The notes: generated by a model not told the origin, from the letters alone. 64,000 nucleotides of DNA from Roseibium alexandrii DFL-11 (GCF_000158095.2 NZ_CM011002.1:797541-861540); one strand, 5' to 3'. Counted from the first letter of the stretch, positions 53,555 to 62,859 are shown. A program made the numbers and translations.

Positions 53555-54703
53555 ATGAGTGAAACCATAAAAAACGCCGTGATGGACCGGCTGCGCCAGA
53601 TCAAAGGGCCTGACCTAGAGGGCGATATCATCTCGCTTGGACTGGTTTCAGACGTCTTCGTGTCCGATGGCCGTGTCGCTTTTTCGATTACAGTTCCAGC
53701 TGCGCGGGCTCAGGAATTGGAACCCTTGCGTCAGGCGGCCGAGAAAGTCGTCAAGGAAGTCGATGGTGTTGAAAACGCCATGGTTGCCCTCACTGCAGAG
53801 CGCGCGCCCGGAAGTGCCCCGGTACGTCCGCCGCAGCCTGCGCCAGCGCCGCGGACGCCGAAACCGCCGCAGGAAGAACAAGCCTCTGCCAAACCGGGTG
53901 TCCCGGGAATCAAACACATTGTGGCTGTTGCGTCCGGAAAGGGCGGAGTTGGCAAATCGACCACAACTGCGAACCTCGCGCTGGGCATGGCCGCAAATGG
54001 TTTGAAGGTCGGTGTTCTCGATGCCGACATCTATGGGCCGTCCGTGCCGCGGCTTTTCAACGTCTCCGGACGCCCGGAGGCCTTGTCCGGTCGCATGCTC
54101 AAGCCATTGGAAGGCTATGGCGTCAAGGTGATGTCCATGGGCTTCATGGTGGAAGAAGAAACCCCGATGATCTGGCGCGGTCCGATGGTGATCTCCGCGC
54201 TCACTCAGATGCTGCGCGAAGTTGCCTGGGGCGAGCTTGACGTTCTTGTCGTGGATATGCCCCCGGGAACTGGTGATGCACAGCTCACTATGGCCCAACA
54301 AGTGCCGCTGGCCGGGGCCGTGATTGTTTCCACCCCGCAGGATCTTGCCTTGATTGACGCCCGCAAGGGGCTCGCCATGTTCAAGAAGGTCGACGTGCCC
54401 GTCCTCGGCATTGTTGAAAACATGAGCTACTTCCTCTGCCCGGATTGCGGCAGCCGCCATGATATCTTCGGTCACGGCGGTGCGCGAGCAGATGCTGAGC
54501 GTTTGGGTGTACCGTTCCTTGGCGAGGTGCCGTTGGCCATGAAAATCCGGGAGACATCCGATGCTGGTACGCCAATTGTTGTGTCTGATCCGGAAAGTCA
54601 GTCTGCGCAAATCTACAAAGAGATCGCCGGCAAAGTGATGGCCGGTATCGAAGGCGGGACGGACGGTGCCGATCGCGCCGCTCCCGCGATTGTTTTTGAA
54701 TAG
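53555..54703 (+). CDS. apbC: Mrp/NBP35-type iron-sulfur cluster carrier ATPase
   Basis: A 382-residue protein. Residues 1-80 are a MIP18/DUF59 domain (VMDRLRQIKGPDLEGDIISLGLV). A Pro/Ala linker follows, then a deviant-Walker P-loop ATPase with VASGKGGVGKSTTTANLA near residues 127-144, DADIYGPSVPRLF, and VVDMPPGTGDAQLTMAQ. The cluster-binding CxxC is in FLCPDCGS near residue 292. These proteins form dimers that hold a 4Fe-4S cluster and pass it to target enzymes. The gene stands alone. A multi-half-site repeat lies upstream. Confidence 0.95.
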   Translation: MSETIKNAVMDRLRQIKGPDLEGDIISLGLVSDVFVSDGRVAFSITVPAARAQELEPLRQAAEKVVKEVDGVENAMVALTAERAPGSAPVRPPQPAPAPRTPKPPQEEQASAKPGVPGIKHIVAVASGKGGVGKSTTTANLALGMAANGLKVGVLDADIYGPSVPRLFNVSGRPEALSGRMLKPLEGYGVKVMSMGFMVEEETPMIWRGPMVISALTQMLREVAWGELDVLVVDMPPGTGDAQLTMAQQVPLAGAVIVSTPQDLALIDARKGLAMFKKVDVPVLGIVENMSYFLCPDCGSRHDIFGHGGARADAERLGVPFLGEVPLAMKIRETSDAGTPIVVSDPESQSAQIYKEIAGKVMAGIEGGTDGADRAAPAIVFE

Positions 54704-54773
54704 TCAGCGCATAGTTTAGTTTGGATCGGGCAGGGGCGATGTTCCTGCCCGAATTTCGTTTAAAGGCATCTTT

Positions 54774-55652
54774 ATGGACCATCCGGGCAACAGCCGGGCG
54801 ATCGCTGCGATGCTGATCGCTATGGCCGGCTTCATCTTGAACGACACGCTGGTCAAGATGGCTTCCGACGCGTTGCCGCTCGGACAGATTATTCTTGTGC
54901 GTGGCTTGATCTGCATCGCAGCGCTGGGCGTTGCCGGTGCTGTAACCGGGTTGTTTCACAATGCGCGTGTTTTGGCGCATCCAGCGGTCCTGGTTCGGGC
55001 ACTCGCAGAGACAGCAGCCACCATGCTCTATTTGACGGCGCTCTTCCAGTTGCCGATCGCCAACGCGACCGCGATCCTTCAGGTGTTGCCGCTCGTGGTA
55101 ACAGCGGCGGCAGCGGTTTTCCTAAAAGACGCGGTTGGGTGGCGGCGATGGAGCGCGATCCTTGTCGGTCTGATCGGCGTGTTGTTGATTATCCGGCCCG
55201 GGTTGGACGGCTTCAATGCGTTCTCTCTTTTGGCTCTGGCCGGAGTTGGCTGCATGGCCCTGCGGGATCTTGCAACCCGTCAGTTGCCCAAAGATGTCCC
55301 GACCCTCGGTGTCGCTTTGGTGAGTTTTGTTGCCGTGACGCTGCTTGGCACTATGTTGACGGTGCAATCCGGCTGGACGGATCTGTCTTTGGTGGAATAC
55401 GGCTATCTCGGCGGGGCGGCTGTTTTTGTCCTGGCTGGGTACGTCTTCATTATTCTGGCGATGCGGTTCGGGGACATCGCCGTTGTTGCGCCCTTCCGGT
55501 ACACCATTGTCGTCTGGGCAATTTTGCTGGGCTACCTTGTGTGGGGCGATGTCCCGGATGGAATCACATTGGTAGGCATCGCCATCGTCATCGCGTCCGG
55601 CACCTACAGCTTTTTCCGGGAACGTAAAGCTGGCGCAGCGGATACAAGGTGA
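54774..55652 (+). CDS. DMT-family permease with two EamA domains
   Basis: A 292-residue protein with ten helices in two EamA repeats. The first opens AIAAMLIAMAGFILNDTLVKMA and ends FLKDAVGWRRWSAILVGLIGVLLIIRPG; the second opens FSLLALAGVGCMALRDLATRQLP and ends WGDVPDGITLVGIAIVIASGTYSFFRERKAG. It is a drug/metabolite-type permease of unknown substrate, similar in type to the one at 12676-13569 but not closely alike. AAAGG lies upstream of the ATG. It follows the Fe-S carrier gene by 70 bases. Confidence 0.9.
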   Translation: MDHPGNSRAIAAMLIAMAGFILNDTLVKMASDALPLGQIILVRGLICIAALGVAGAVTGLFHNARVLAHPAVLVRALAETAATMLYLTALFQLPIANATAILQVLPLVVTAAAAVFLKDAVGWRRWSAILVGLIGVLLIIRPGLDGFNAFSLLALAGVGCMALRDLATRQLPKDVPTLGVALVSFVAVTLLGTMLTVQSGWTDLSLVEYGYLGGAAVFVLAGYVFIILAMRFGDIAVVAPFRYTIVVWAILLGYLVWGDVPDGITLVGIAIVIASGTYSFFRERKAGAADTR

Positions 55653-55753
55653 TGCGCAACTATTGCGATAGTTGGCGCTGCTTTCAATTAATAAGATTGA
55701 TTTTTTGAGCACGCCTTTTTAAGGTCTGCGTTCAGCGAAAAGAACAATTTCAA

Positions 55754-56998
55754 ATGGCCTCAGATCTGACTGCGCATACAACCCGGGAACCCAAACGGAT
55801 CGCGTTTGTTGTCATGCTTATGGGCATTTCGACATTGTCTCCCTTTGCGATGAACATCTATCTGCCATCGGTCGACGGCATGATGAGCGCATTCTCGGCC
55901 ACCGCAGCTGAGATTCAGCTCACTCTAGCTTTTTATTTCATCGCTATCGCCGTCGCGCAGATTTTTTTGGGGCCGATCTCGGACCAGTTCGGCAGGCGCC
56001 CCGTTATTGTAGCCGGAATGGTGCTGTTCGTCATCGGCAGCGTGTTGTGTTTGATGGCGCCGACGGTTGAGGCCCTGATAGCTGCCCGGATTGTTCAAGC
56101 GATCGGCGGCGGTGCCGGTCTCGTTCTGGCCCGTGCCATCGTCCGGGACGTCTACGGACGCGACAAAGCAGCCAGCATGATCGGTTATGTTGCAATGGGC
56201 ATGGCAGTCGCGCCGACCATCGGGCCCGCGATCGGCGGGTTTCTCGACGCGCATTACGGTTGGCGTGGTGGTTTTGTGTTGATGCTGATTTTTGGGATCG
56301 GCGTTACGATTTGCGCCTGGCTTTTCCTTCCTGAGACCAATCAGCACAAAAAAGCGGTCAGTCTGAAGCAGATCGGGCAGGGCTATGCGGATCTGTTTAA
56401 GGAAAAGATGTTCTGGGTGTTCTGCGGGGCATCGACCTTTATGGCCTGGCTGTACTTTGCCTATCTCGGCGGCGCCCCGTTTGTCGCCGCCGGTGTGTTC
56501 AATATGGCTCCTGCGGAAATAGGCCTTTATCTGATGGTGGTCTCGATCGGCTATATCATCGGGAACTTCATCACCGGCCGGATTGCAGCTCGTGCAGGGA
56601 TTGCCCGGATGATCGCGCTCGGTGTGATCACCGGTGTCTTTGGGGTGTCGCTTCTTGTCGTTGGAACCTTGACGGACAGCCTTACCGGGCCGCTGTTTTT
56701 CATGCCGATGTTTTTCATCGGTCTGGGCAATGGGCTTGGCATTCCAAGCGCCATCTCCGGAGCTGTGAGCATCCGCCCTGATCTTGCCGGCACGGCGTCC
56801 GGAATGCTCAGTTTTCTTCAGGTTGGCGCCGGTGCGCTGGTCTCGAGTGCCGTCGCCTATATGTTCTCGGCAGACATTGCCGGGGGCGGTGAGATGCCGA
56901 TGATCCTGGTCATGGTTGTCGGAGGCGTTTTCGGACTGGCGTGTGTGCTCGCCGTTTTCCTCGGCGAGCGCCAGGACACACAATATGAAGACCGGTGA
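55754..56998 (+). CDS. Multidrug efflux MFS transporter, Bcr/CflA family
   Basis: A 414-residue protein with twelve helices. The Bcr/CflA signature is visible: STLSPFAMNIYLPSVDGM at the first helix, GPISDQFGRRPVIVAGM (motif A, residues 75-91), ARIVQAIGGGAGLVLARAIVRD and GRDKAASMIGYVAMGMAVAPTIGPAIGGFL (motif C region). It would export drugs such as bicyclomycin or chloramphenicol, or sulfonamides, with proton exchange; the natural substrate is unknown. It lies 101 bases after the DMT permease gene on the same strand and is convergent with moaA. Confidence 0.93.
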   Translation: MASDLTAHTTREPKRIAFVVMLMGISTLSPFAMNIYLPSVDGMMSAFSATAAEIQLTLAFYFIAIAVAQIFLGPISDQFGRRPVIVAGMVLFVIGSVLCLMAPTVEALIAARIVQAIGGGAGLVLARAIVRDVYGRDKAASMIGYVAMGMAVAPTIGPAIGGFLDAHYGWRGGFVLMLIFGIGVTICAWLFLPETNQHKKAVSLKQIGQGYADLFKEKMFWVFCGASTFMAWLYFAYLGGAPFVAAGVFNMAPAEIGLYLMVVSIGYIIGNFITGRIAARAGIARMIALGVITGVFGVSLLVVGTLTDSLTGPLFFMPMFFIGLGNGLGIPSAISGAVSIRPDLAGTASGMLSFLQVGAGALVSSAVAYMFSADIAGGGEMPMILVMVVGGVFGLACVLAVFLGERQDTQYEDR

Positions 56999-57107
56999 AC
57001 GATAGACCTGAAGCGCGTTCACTCAAGCTACGGCGGTCGATCTGCCGCGCAACACGTTTTGTGCTGCTTTGCGCTTGGTGTCGTCTTGGAAAGACGTAGG
57101 TCGGTGA

Positions 57108-58163
57108 TTACCCGCCCGTGACGCTCATGTGCCGGGAAACAGCGGGCTGATTACGCTCCCGGTCAATGACAAAGTCGTGCCCCTTTGGCTTGCGTCCAAT
57201 GGCCTCGTCAATTGCGGCACTCAGCAGCTCATTGCCTTCAGATGCCCGTAAAGGCGCTCGCAGGTCCGCCATGTCATCCTGACCAAGGCACATGTAAAGC
57301 TGGCCGGTGCAGGTCACGCGGACCCGGTTGCAGCTTTCGCAGAAATTGTGAGTCATTGGGGTGATGAAGCCGAGGCGGCCGCCGGTTTCCTCAACCGTGA
57401 CATAGCGCGCCGGCCCACCGGTTTTGTAAGGGATGTCCATCAGGGTGAAGCGTTCGGACAGGCGCTGGCGCACGGTGGAGAGCGGCAGATACTGATCGGT
57501 GCGATCTTCGTTGATCTCGCCGAGCGGCATGGTTTCGATCATTGTGAGATCATACCCATGCTCATGGCACCAGGTCATCATGCTCTCAATTTCATGCTCA
57601 TTCACTTGTTTGAGCGCGACCATGTTGATCTTGATAGCAAGCCCGGCTTCCTTGGCGACGCGGATGCCGTCCATGACTTTGGCAAGATCGCCCCAGCGGG
57701 TGACCGCCTTGAATTTCTGCGGATCCAGCGTGTCGATGGAAACATTGATGCGGCGAACGCCGCAATCATAAAGCTCATGCGCAAAGCGGGCGAGCTGGGA
57801 TCCGTTGGTGGTGAGCGTCAGCTCTTCCAGAGCGCCACTGTCCAGATGCCGCCCGAGGCTGCGGATCAGGCTCATGATGTTTTTGCGCACCAGCGGTTCA
57901 CCGCCTGTCAGGCGCAGCTTGCGGACACCTTTTTCGATGAAGGCGGTGCACAGGCGGTCCAGCTCTTCGAGGCTGAGAACTTCGCGTTTTGGCAGGAACG
58001 TCATGTCTTCTGCCATGCAGTACACACACCTAAAATCACAGCGGTCAGTGACGGATACCCGGAGATAGGAAACGGCGCGGCCAAAGGGATCGATCATCGG
58101 TTTGGGCCTTGCAGATGTCTCTGGTGCCGCCGGTTTCGAAACCACGATATTGCCGTCTGTCAC
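57108..58163 (-). CDS. moaA: GTP 3',8-cyclase (molybdenum cofactor biosynthesis)
   Basis: A 351-residue radical SAM enzyme. The N-terminal cluster cysteines are Cys42, Cys46 and Cys49 ([15 protein letters not shown]). The C-terminal cluster is in [20 protein letters not shown], and the protein ends in the required Gly-Gly (SVTGG). It also has [11 protein letters not shown]. MoaA converts GTP to 3',8-cH2GTP, the first step of molybdopterin synthesis. It is not next to moaC or to the fdhD-mobAB-moeA operon. No molybdenum-cofactor riboswitch was recognised in the 181 bases upstream. Confidence 0.95.
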   Translation of the reverse strand: MTDGNIVVSKPAAPETSARPKPMIDPFGRAVSYLRVSVTDRCDFRCVYCMAEDMTFLPKREVLSLEELDRLCTAFIEKGVRKLRLTGGEPLVRKNIMSLIRSLGRHLDSGALEELTLTTNGSQLARFAHELYDCGVRRINVSIDTLDPQKFKAVTRWGDLAKVMDGIRVAKEAGLAIKINMVALKQVNEHEIESMMTWCHEHGYDLTMIETMPLGEINEDRTDQYLPLSTVRQRLSERFTLMDIPYKTGGPARYVTVEETGGRLGFITPMTHNFCESCNRVRVTCTGQLYMCLGQDDMADLRAPLRASEGNELLSAAIDEAIGRKPKGHDFVIDRERNQPAVSRHMSVTGG

Positions 58164-58344
58164 GTTCCGCTCTCCCTCAGAATTGTCTTCGACGACGGGT
58201 CTTCGCCCGCTCCTGCATCATATGGAACAAACCGGCATGTTTTCAAACAAAACCGGAGTCAAACAGTTCAGTTCCGGACTATGGGTAAACTCGATAGTGT
58301 AGTTTTGTCAATCGCGCGCGAGCTCTGCAAGTCGCCAGGGGCCC

Positions 58345-58797
58345 TCAATTCTCGTCGCGATACGCATCCATGAAACTGCGAACTTCCGCGAGAATCGGCA
58401 GTATTTCGGCGATTTTTTCCTCCGGGATTGCCGATTTTATCGCCGACATGTCCGGATCAATCGAGCGGATGGCCGTCTCGCGAAACTGACGCCCGGCTTC
58501 GGTAAGCCAGACTGTTTTGCTGCGGCCGTCTTTTGGGTTTGGGCGCATGTCAACCAAGCCGTGATCCAGCAAGCCGCTCAGCGTGTGGGTCATTGTCGTC
58601 TTGGGAACCTGAAATGCCTTGGCAAGTGCCAGGGGCGTTTGACCGTCTTTTACCCGTATCAGGTGGTTGATCACACTGAAGTGGGGCAGGGTCAGGCCCT
58701 TCGGCAGCCGGGCTTCCATCGCAGCCCGGCTCAGTTGGGCAATAATGCCGATTTCATTGAAAAAACTGAACAGCGTATGGCGGGACGCGTTATCCAT
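58345..58797 (-). CDS. MarR family transcriptional regulator
   Basis: A 150-residue winged-helix regulator. LTLPHFSVINHLIRVKDGQTPLALAKAFQVPKTTMTHTLSGLLDHGLV in outline is the DNA-binding region (residues 35-82). The wing NPKDGRSKTVWLTEAG follows, as usual for the family. The gene overlaps the nitroreductase-like gene upstream by 8 bases, so both come from one promoter. A strong inverted repeat at that promoter is the likely binding site, giving autoregulation. Confidence 0.93.
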   Translation of the reverse strand: MDNASRHTLFSFFNEIGIIAQLSRAAMEARLPKGLTLPHFSVINHLIRVKDGQTPLALAKAFQVPKTTMTHTLSGLLDHGLVDMRPNPKDGRSKTVWLTEAGRQFRETAIRSIDPDMSAIKSAIPEEKIAEILPILAEVRSFMDAYRDEN

Positions 58798-59896
58798 TCA
58801 TCATCCGTGTTTCAAGGGGCCAGCGCGGCGTGCGGGCGGTTTGCGGCCCGAATCCCAATCGTCCAAGCATCTGAACAGTTTCTCCCGGTTTGGCAAGCAG
58901 GCGGTGCGCTTCGGCATGATGCGGGGCCATTTCGTCAAACTCCTGCAGCGCCTGGCTCACCGGGTGAAGGGCCAGTCCAAGACGTGTCGTTTCCAGGTTG
59001 AGCCTTAGCCAGCGGCGGCCAGCCTCTATTTGATCGGGCCGTGTGTTTGCCGGCGTTGTCAGGCTGATATAGGCGGGCGTTGCATGGAGCATTGCCTGGT
59101 ACATCTTCACGCCTTCCTGAAATCCTGTGGACTCCGGGTCCAGCTGGCTGTCCTTGGTTAGAAGACCTGCCACCATCAGGCTTTCCAGGAACGGACCGCC
59201 GAGATCAATGCCGTCCGGATTTGCATTGATTTCCTCCTTGCCGAAGCGCATCAAGTCAACGCTTTCCTTCAAGGTCCGGTGGGTGTTCATTTCCGTCAAC
59301 CAGGCCTGCCAGGTCAGGTCTTTGATGGTTTCGACATCCGCCGGATTTGTCCAAACAGTGCCATAGGTTTTAAGGTCCGCCGTCATGGCAGCAGTGACGG
59401 GCGTGTCCTGGAACGGCTCCTTGCAGGACCGCCGGCTCATCATGTGTGCGCCCAATGGATCTGAGTCCGCTCTCTCTACCAACACAACATCCGCGACTGG
59501 ACCATCAGCTCCCTCTGGAAAGAGTGAAATCTCTGCCGAAAAGCCTTTGGGCCTTGCAGCAATGGCCATTTGCTCCAGGAAACAGCCGAGACCGATGAAG
59601 ATCTGCCGGTGGTAAGGGTCGGTGTGAGGGAGATCCCGCGCCGGATCTCTGTGCAGCCGGAAGGCGTTCTTGTCAGTCAACTCGATCAGCCAGGGCTGCC
59701 GGTTATGCGGGTTTGGTGCCAGCAAGGCGTAAGACAGGGCAAACAGCCGTGGATCTTCGTATCCGCCGGCGTTGCTCCACGGTTTGAGCGCCTTTTCTGG
59801 AGTGCGGGTAGCGAGAAATGTACCGGCCGATGCGGTGGCGGCAACAATAAGACCACCTCCAAGTAGGGCGAGCGTTTTGCGGCGGGAAACTGACAT
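58790..59896 (-). CDS. Exported nitroreductase-like FMN oxidoreductase (Acg family)
   Basis: A 368-residue protein. It starts with a twin-arginine-like signal (SVSRRKTLALLGGGLIVAATASA). The body matches Acg/nitroreductase-type FMN proteins: ALLAPNPHNRQPWLIEL binds the FMN phosphate, MMSRRSCKEPFQDTPV is the second nitroreductase block, and LNLETTRLGLALHPVSQALQEF is the third. The reductase partner and substrate are unknown; a role in redox stress or quinone/nitro reduction is likely. It is the first gene of a two-gene operon with a MarR regulator, under a clear operator. GGAG lies 6 bases before the ATG. Confidence 0.88.
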   Translation of the reverse strand: MSVSRRKTLALLGGGLIVAATASAGTFLATRTPEKALKPWSNAGGYEDPRLFALSYALLAPNPHNRQPWLIELTDKNAFRLHRDPARDLPHTDPYHRQIFIGLGCFLEQMAIAARPKGFSAEISLFPEGADGPVADVVLVERADSDPLGAHMMSRRSCKEPFQDTPVTAAMTADLKTYGTVWTNPADVETIKDLTWQAWLTEMNTHRTLKESVDLMRFGKEEINANPDGIDLGGPFLESLMVAGLLTKDSQLDPESTGFQEGVKMYQAMLHATPAYISLTTPANTRPDQIEAGRRWLRLNLETTRLGLALHPVSQALQEFDEMAPHHAEAHRLLAKPGETVQMLGRLGFGPQTARTPRWPLETRMMNG

Positions 59897-59913
59897 GGAA
59901 GGCTCCTATATGA

Positions 59914-59945
59914 TGCGATATCGTACTATATAATACGAAATCGCA
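59914..59945 (-). promoter_or_regulatory. MarR-operator candidate and promoter of the nitroreductase-marR operon
   Basis: TGCGATATCGTA (59914-59925) and TACGAAATCGCA (59934-59945) are inverted repeats matching at 11 of 12 positions, 8 bases apart. The spacer is AT-rich and contains TATTAT/TATAGT-like sequence on the minus strand, as a -10 region would. The right arm ends 49 bases before the start codon, a typical repressor position. Confidence 0.72.
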
Positions 59946-60062
59946 CTAAATCAAGTGATGTGGTCAGTCGTCCAATTTTTGGGAGCATGTGCCTTTAAAG
60001 TCATTGAAAAATGATCTGAAGAGGGGCGGCCGCGTAGGAAAGAGACACATTAAAGAGGCGTT

Positions 60063-61499
60063 ATGACTACAATCGTTTGGTTCCGGCAGGACTTGCGCGT
60101 TTCCGACAATCCGGCCCTTCATGAAGCAACCCGGCGGGGCCCGGTATTGCCGGTCTATATTCTTGAAACACCGGATCAATCAGGCGATGAACATCCCTTG
60201 GGCGGCGCCAGCCGGTGGTGGCTGCATCACAGCCTGGCCGCGCTGAAGGAAGACCTCCCGGGTCTTGTCTTTCTGCGCGGCAGCGCACGGCATCTGATCC
60301 CGGAACTCGTTCAAGAGACCGGCGCTGATGCCGTCTACTGGAACCGCTGTTATGAGCCCCATGCGATCGAACGCGACAGTGCGCTGAAAGAGTCCCTGAA
60401 AACCGACCTGATCGATGCCAAGAGTTTCAAGGCGTCATTGCTGTTTGAGCCCTGGGATGTCGAAACAAAAACCGGCGGCCCCTACAAGGTGTATTCGCCG
60501 TTCTGGAAAGCGGCTCAAAAAATCAGCGTGCCCGATCCATTGCCTGCCCCGGCGGAGATCAACTTCACTGCTTATGATCGAGGGGATAACCTGTCCGACC
60601 TGGAATTGCTGCCGACGAAGCCGAACTGGGCTGAAGGCTGGGAAGACATCTGGCAGCCTGGAGCAGCCGGTGCCAAAGACCGCCTGATCGAATTTCTGGA
60701 CCACGGATTGTCAGGCTATGGTGACAAGCGCAACCGGCCGGACCTGCCGAATGTCTCGCGCCTTTCGCCACACCTTCATTTCGGCGATATCTCGCCAAAG
60801 CAAGTGTGGTCGGCAACGCAGCATGCAACCGCCCGCAAATCCAGCCTTTCCAGTGACGGGCACAAATTCCTGTCGGAAATCGCCTGGCGCGAGTTCTCCT
60901 ATCATCTCCTCTACCATTACCCGCAACTGCCGGAGAAAAATTGGCGGCCTGCCTTCGACGCTTACCCCTGGCGGGAGAGCGAGGAGGATCTGAAGAAATG
61001 GCAAACGGGATTGACTGGTTATCCGATGGTGGATGCCGGGATGCGCGAACTCTGGCACACGGGCTACATGCACAATCGTGTGCGAATGCTGGCTGGCAGT
61101 TTCCTGGTCAAGCATCTCCGTCTCCACTGGAAGCACGGCGAAGCCTGGTTCCGCGACACGCTGGTCGATGCGGATCTTGCCAACAACTCAGCAAGCTGGC
61201 AGTGGGTCGCCGGTTCCGGGGCAGATGCGGCACCATATTTCCGGATCTTCAATCCGATTTCGCAGGGACCGAAATTCGACCCGGACGGCAAATACGTGCG
61301 CCGCTGGGTGCCGGAATTGGCCAAGCTGCCGACAAAACACCTGTTTTCGCCCTTCGAGGCCCCGGCAAGCGTTTTGAGCGAGGCGGGCGTCCGGCTTGGA
61401 GAAACCTACCCGTATCCGATCGTTGACCATGGCAAGGCCCGCCAAGCTGCGCTCGACGGCTATGAGGATGTGAAATCAGCGGGAAAAGATGCAGCTTGA
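60063..61499 (+). CDS. phrB: Deoxyribodipyrimidine photolyase (CPD class I)
   Basis: A 478-residue light-driven repair enzyme. Residues 1-130 form the antenna-binding Rossmann domain (TTIVWFRQDLRVSDNPAL). The FAD-binding C-terminal half has RLSPHLHFGDISPKQVW, FLSEIAWREFSYHLLYHYP, TGYPMVDAGMRELWHTGYMHNRVRM, and DADLANNSASWQWVAGSGADAAPYFRIFNP in outline, with the tryptophans of the electron-transfer chain. It splits cyclobutane pyrimidine dimers. The gene is single. A BLUF photoreceptor gene is 9 kb away, but no direct link is seen. Confidence 0.95.
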   Translation: MTTIVWFRQDLRVSDNPALHEATRRGPVLPVYILETPDQSGDEHPLGGASRWWLHHSLAALKEDLPGLVFLRGSARHLIPELVQETGADAVYWNRCYEPHAIERDSALKESLKTDLIDAKSFKASLLFEPWDVETKTGGPYKVYSPFWKAAQKISVPDPLPAPAEINFTAYDRGDNLSDLELLPTKPNWAEGWEDIWQPGAAGAKDRLIEFLDHGLSGYGDKRNRPDLPNVSRLSPHLHFGDISPKQVWSATQHATARKSSLSSDGHKFLSEIAWREFSYHLLYHYPQLPEKNWRPAFDAYPWRESEEDLKKWQTGLTGYPMVDAGMRELWHTGYMHNRVRMLAGSFLVKHLRLHWKHGEAWFRDTLVDADLANNSASWQWVAGSGADAAPYFRIFNPISQGPKFDPDGKYVRRWVPELAKLPTKHLFSPFEAPASVLSEAGVRLGETYPYPIVDHGKARQAALDGYEDVKSAGKDAA

Positions 61500-61560
61500 C
61501 CCGTTGAATTCGCCCGGTATCGTCGCGCCACCAAATTCTGCCTAACCGGACACAGACAAA

Positions 61561-61923
61561 ATGACTGACTCTTCTGCCCCCTGGCCGACTGAACTCAGGG
61601 TTTCCAAGGATCGCAAAACCTTGACCGTTGCTTTCAACGATGGGGAGCAGCACGAATTGAGTGCGGAATATCTGCGGGTGTGTTCACCGTCGGCCGAGGT
61701 GAAAGGTCACGCTCCGTCGCAAAAGAAAACCGTCCCTGGCAAGAAAAACGTCGGGATCATGAAGATTGATCCAGTGGGCAATTACGCCGTCCGCATTCAC
61801 TTCGACGACATGCACAATTCCGGTATTTTCAGCTGGACTTATCTCCTGGAACTGGCAACGGACCGGTCAAAGTACTGGGGCGGGTACTTGCAGGAGCTCG
61901 GTGAGAAGGGCCTCAGCCGGTAA
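61561..61923 (+). CDS. DUF971 (gamma-butyrobetaine hydroxylase-like N-terminal domain) protein
   Basis: A 120-residue protein. The pattern PTELRVSKDRKTLTVAFNDGEQHELSAEYLRVCSPSAEV, then AVRIHFDDMHNSGIFSWTYLLELA, is DUF971. Such free-standing domains are linked to iron-sulfur metabolism in some bacteria, and in others are fused to the start of carnitine-pathway hydroxylases. Its own function is unknown. It lies 61 bases after the photolyase gene. Confidence 0.88.
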   Translation: MTDSSAPWPTELRVSKDRKTLTVAFNDGEQHELSAEYLRVCSPSAEVKGHAPSQKKTVPGKKNVGIMKIDPVGNYAVRIHFDDMHNSGIFSWTYLLELATDRSKYWGGYLQELGEKGLSR

Positions 61924-62120
61924 TTCGTACGCGTTGCTGCAAACTGTTGTTCGGTGACATGCAAAGGGGGAATCGGGTATGATGTTCTCCAGGCGAGGCT
62001 CGCGCCGTCCCCCTCCAATGGAGCAGCAGTAAGCCTGCAGAGCCGGACCCATTCTAGATCGACTGAACATGCGCTGCATGAGGAGGGATTGCATTTGGCA
62101 TGGCTTCAGGAGGTCATGAC

Positions 62121-62837
62121 ATGGATACCTTATCGACTCCGATTTTCCGTCTAAAAAAGCGTGCTCATCAGTTGGTACGAGACGAGGGCCTTCCTCTTCA
62201 CAGGGCACTGGACCGGGTCGCACAACACGAAGGATTTCGAAACTGGAGCCTTCTAGCAAACCGATACAAAACTGATCCGCTGCATATCCAAGTTCTTAAT
62301 CAAATGCGCCCCGGGCATACATTGCTCGTCGGGGGCAGGCCTCGACAGGGCAAGACCAAGCTCGGCTTGAAGCTAGTTGCCCGGGCGGCAGTTGCAGGTG
62401 GACCAGTCGTCGTATTTTCCCTGGACTACACCGAGGATCAGATCCGGGCTGAATTTGCGCACTTATGGGAGAGTGGCAATCAGTCACCACGGCATCCCAT
62501 CATTGATGTATCTGACCAGATTTGTGCCAACCATATTGTTGCCCGCCTGCAGCAAGCGCCAGGCTGCTCGCTTGTCCTAATTGATTATCTTCAACTCCTG
62601 GACCAAAGCCGGACGACACCGCCACTGGACGAGCAGTTGCATGTCCTAACGCGGTTCGTAAAAAGCAGCGGCTGTAAGATGGTTTTCTTGGCGCAGATAG
62701 ATCGTGACTTTGAAAACTCCGGCAGAAAGTTGCCCGATTTTGGTGATGTTCGCCAGCCGAATCCATGTGATTTCTCCAGGTTCGACTTAGGGTGTTTTTT
62801 GCATGGTGGTGAAGTGCAGATCGTACCTGCCCCATAG
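62121..62837 (+). CDS. Small DnaB-like RecA-fold ATPase, 238 aa
   Basis: A 238-residue protein. Residues 1-55 are a helical N-terminal part (LSTPIFRLKKRAHQLVRDEGLPLHRALDRVAQHEGF). After that comes a RecA-like ATPase similar to the DnaB C-terminal domain: Walker A in LLVGGRPRQGKTKLGLKLV near residue 78, VVFSLDYTEDQI, Walker B in LVLIDYLQLLDQ near residue 157, and MVFLAQIDRDFENSG as the sensor. The DnaB primase-interaction domain and linker helix are missing. AGGAGG at 62108-62113 fixes the start at 62121. It is conserved in related bacteria as far as I recall; function unknown. Confidence 0.85.
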   Translation: MDTLSTPIFRLKKRAHQLVRDEGLPLHRALDRVAQHEGFRNWSLLANRYKTDPLHIQVLNQMRPGHTLLVGGRPRQGKTKLGLKLVARAAVAGGPVVVFSLDYTEDQIRAEFAHLWESGNQSPRHPIIDVSDQICANHIVARLQQAPGCSLVLIDYLQLLDQSRTTPPLDEQLHVLTRFVKSSGCKMVFLAQIDRDFENSGRKLPDFGDVRQPNPCDFSRFDLGCFLHGGEVQIVPAP

Positions 62838-62859
62838 ACAATCGAACACCGGCAAATGG

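Noticed and set aside
53648..54610. A 320-codon minus-strand frame
   Set aside because: It is antisense to the Mrp/ApbC gene and has no recognisable domain.
55925..57022. A 365-codon minus-strand frame
   Set aside because: It is antisense to the Bcr/CflA transporter; the His/Gln/Asp-rich product is typical of the complement of hydrophobic codons.
58164..58344. A molybdenum-cofactor riboswitch upstream of moaA
   Set aside because: No matching stem arrangement was recognised in the 181-base gap.
57348..58373. A 341-codon plus-strand frame
   Set aside because: It lies opposite moaA, whose radical SAM and C-terminal cysteines are intact.
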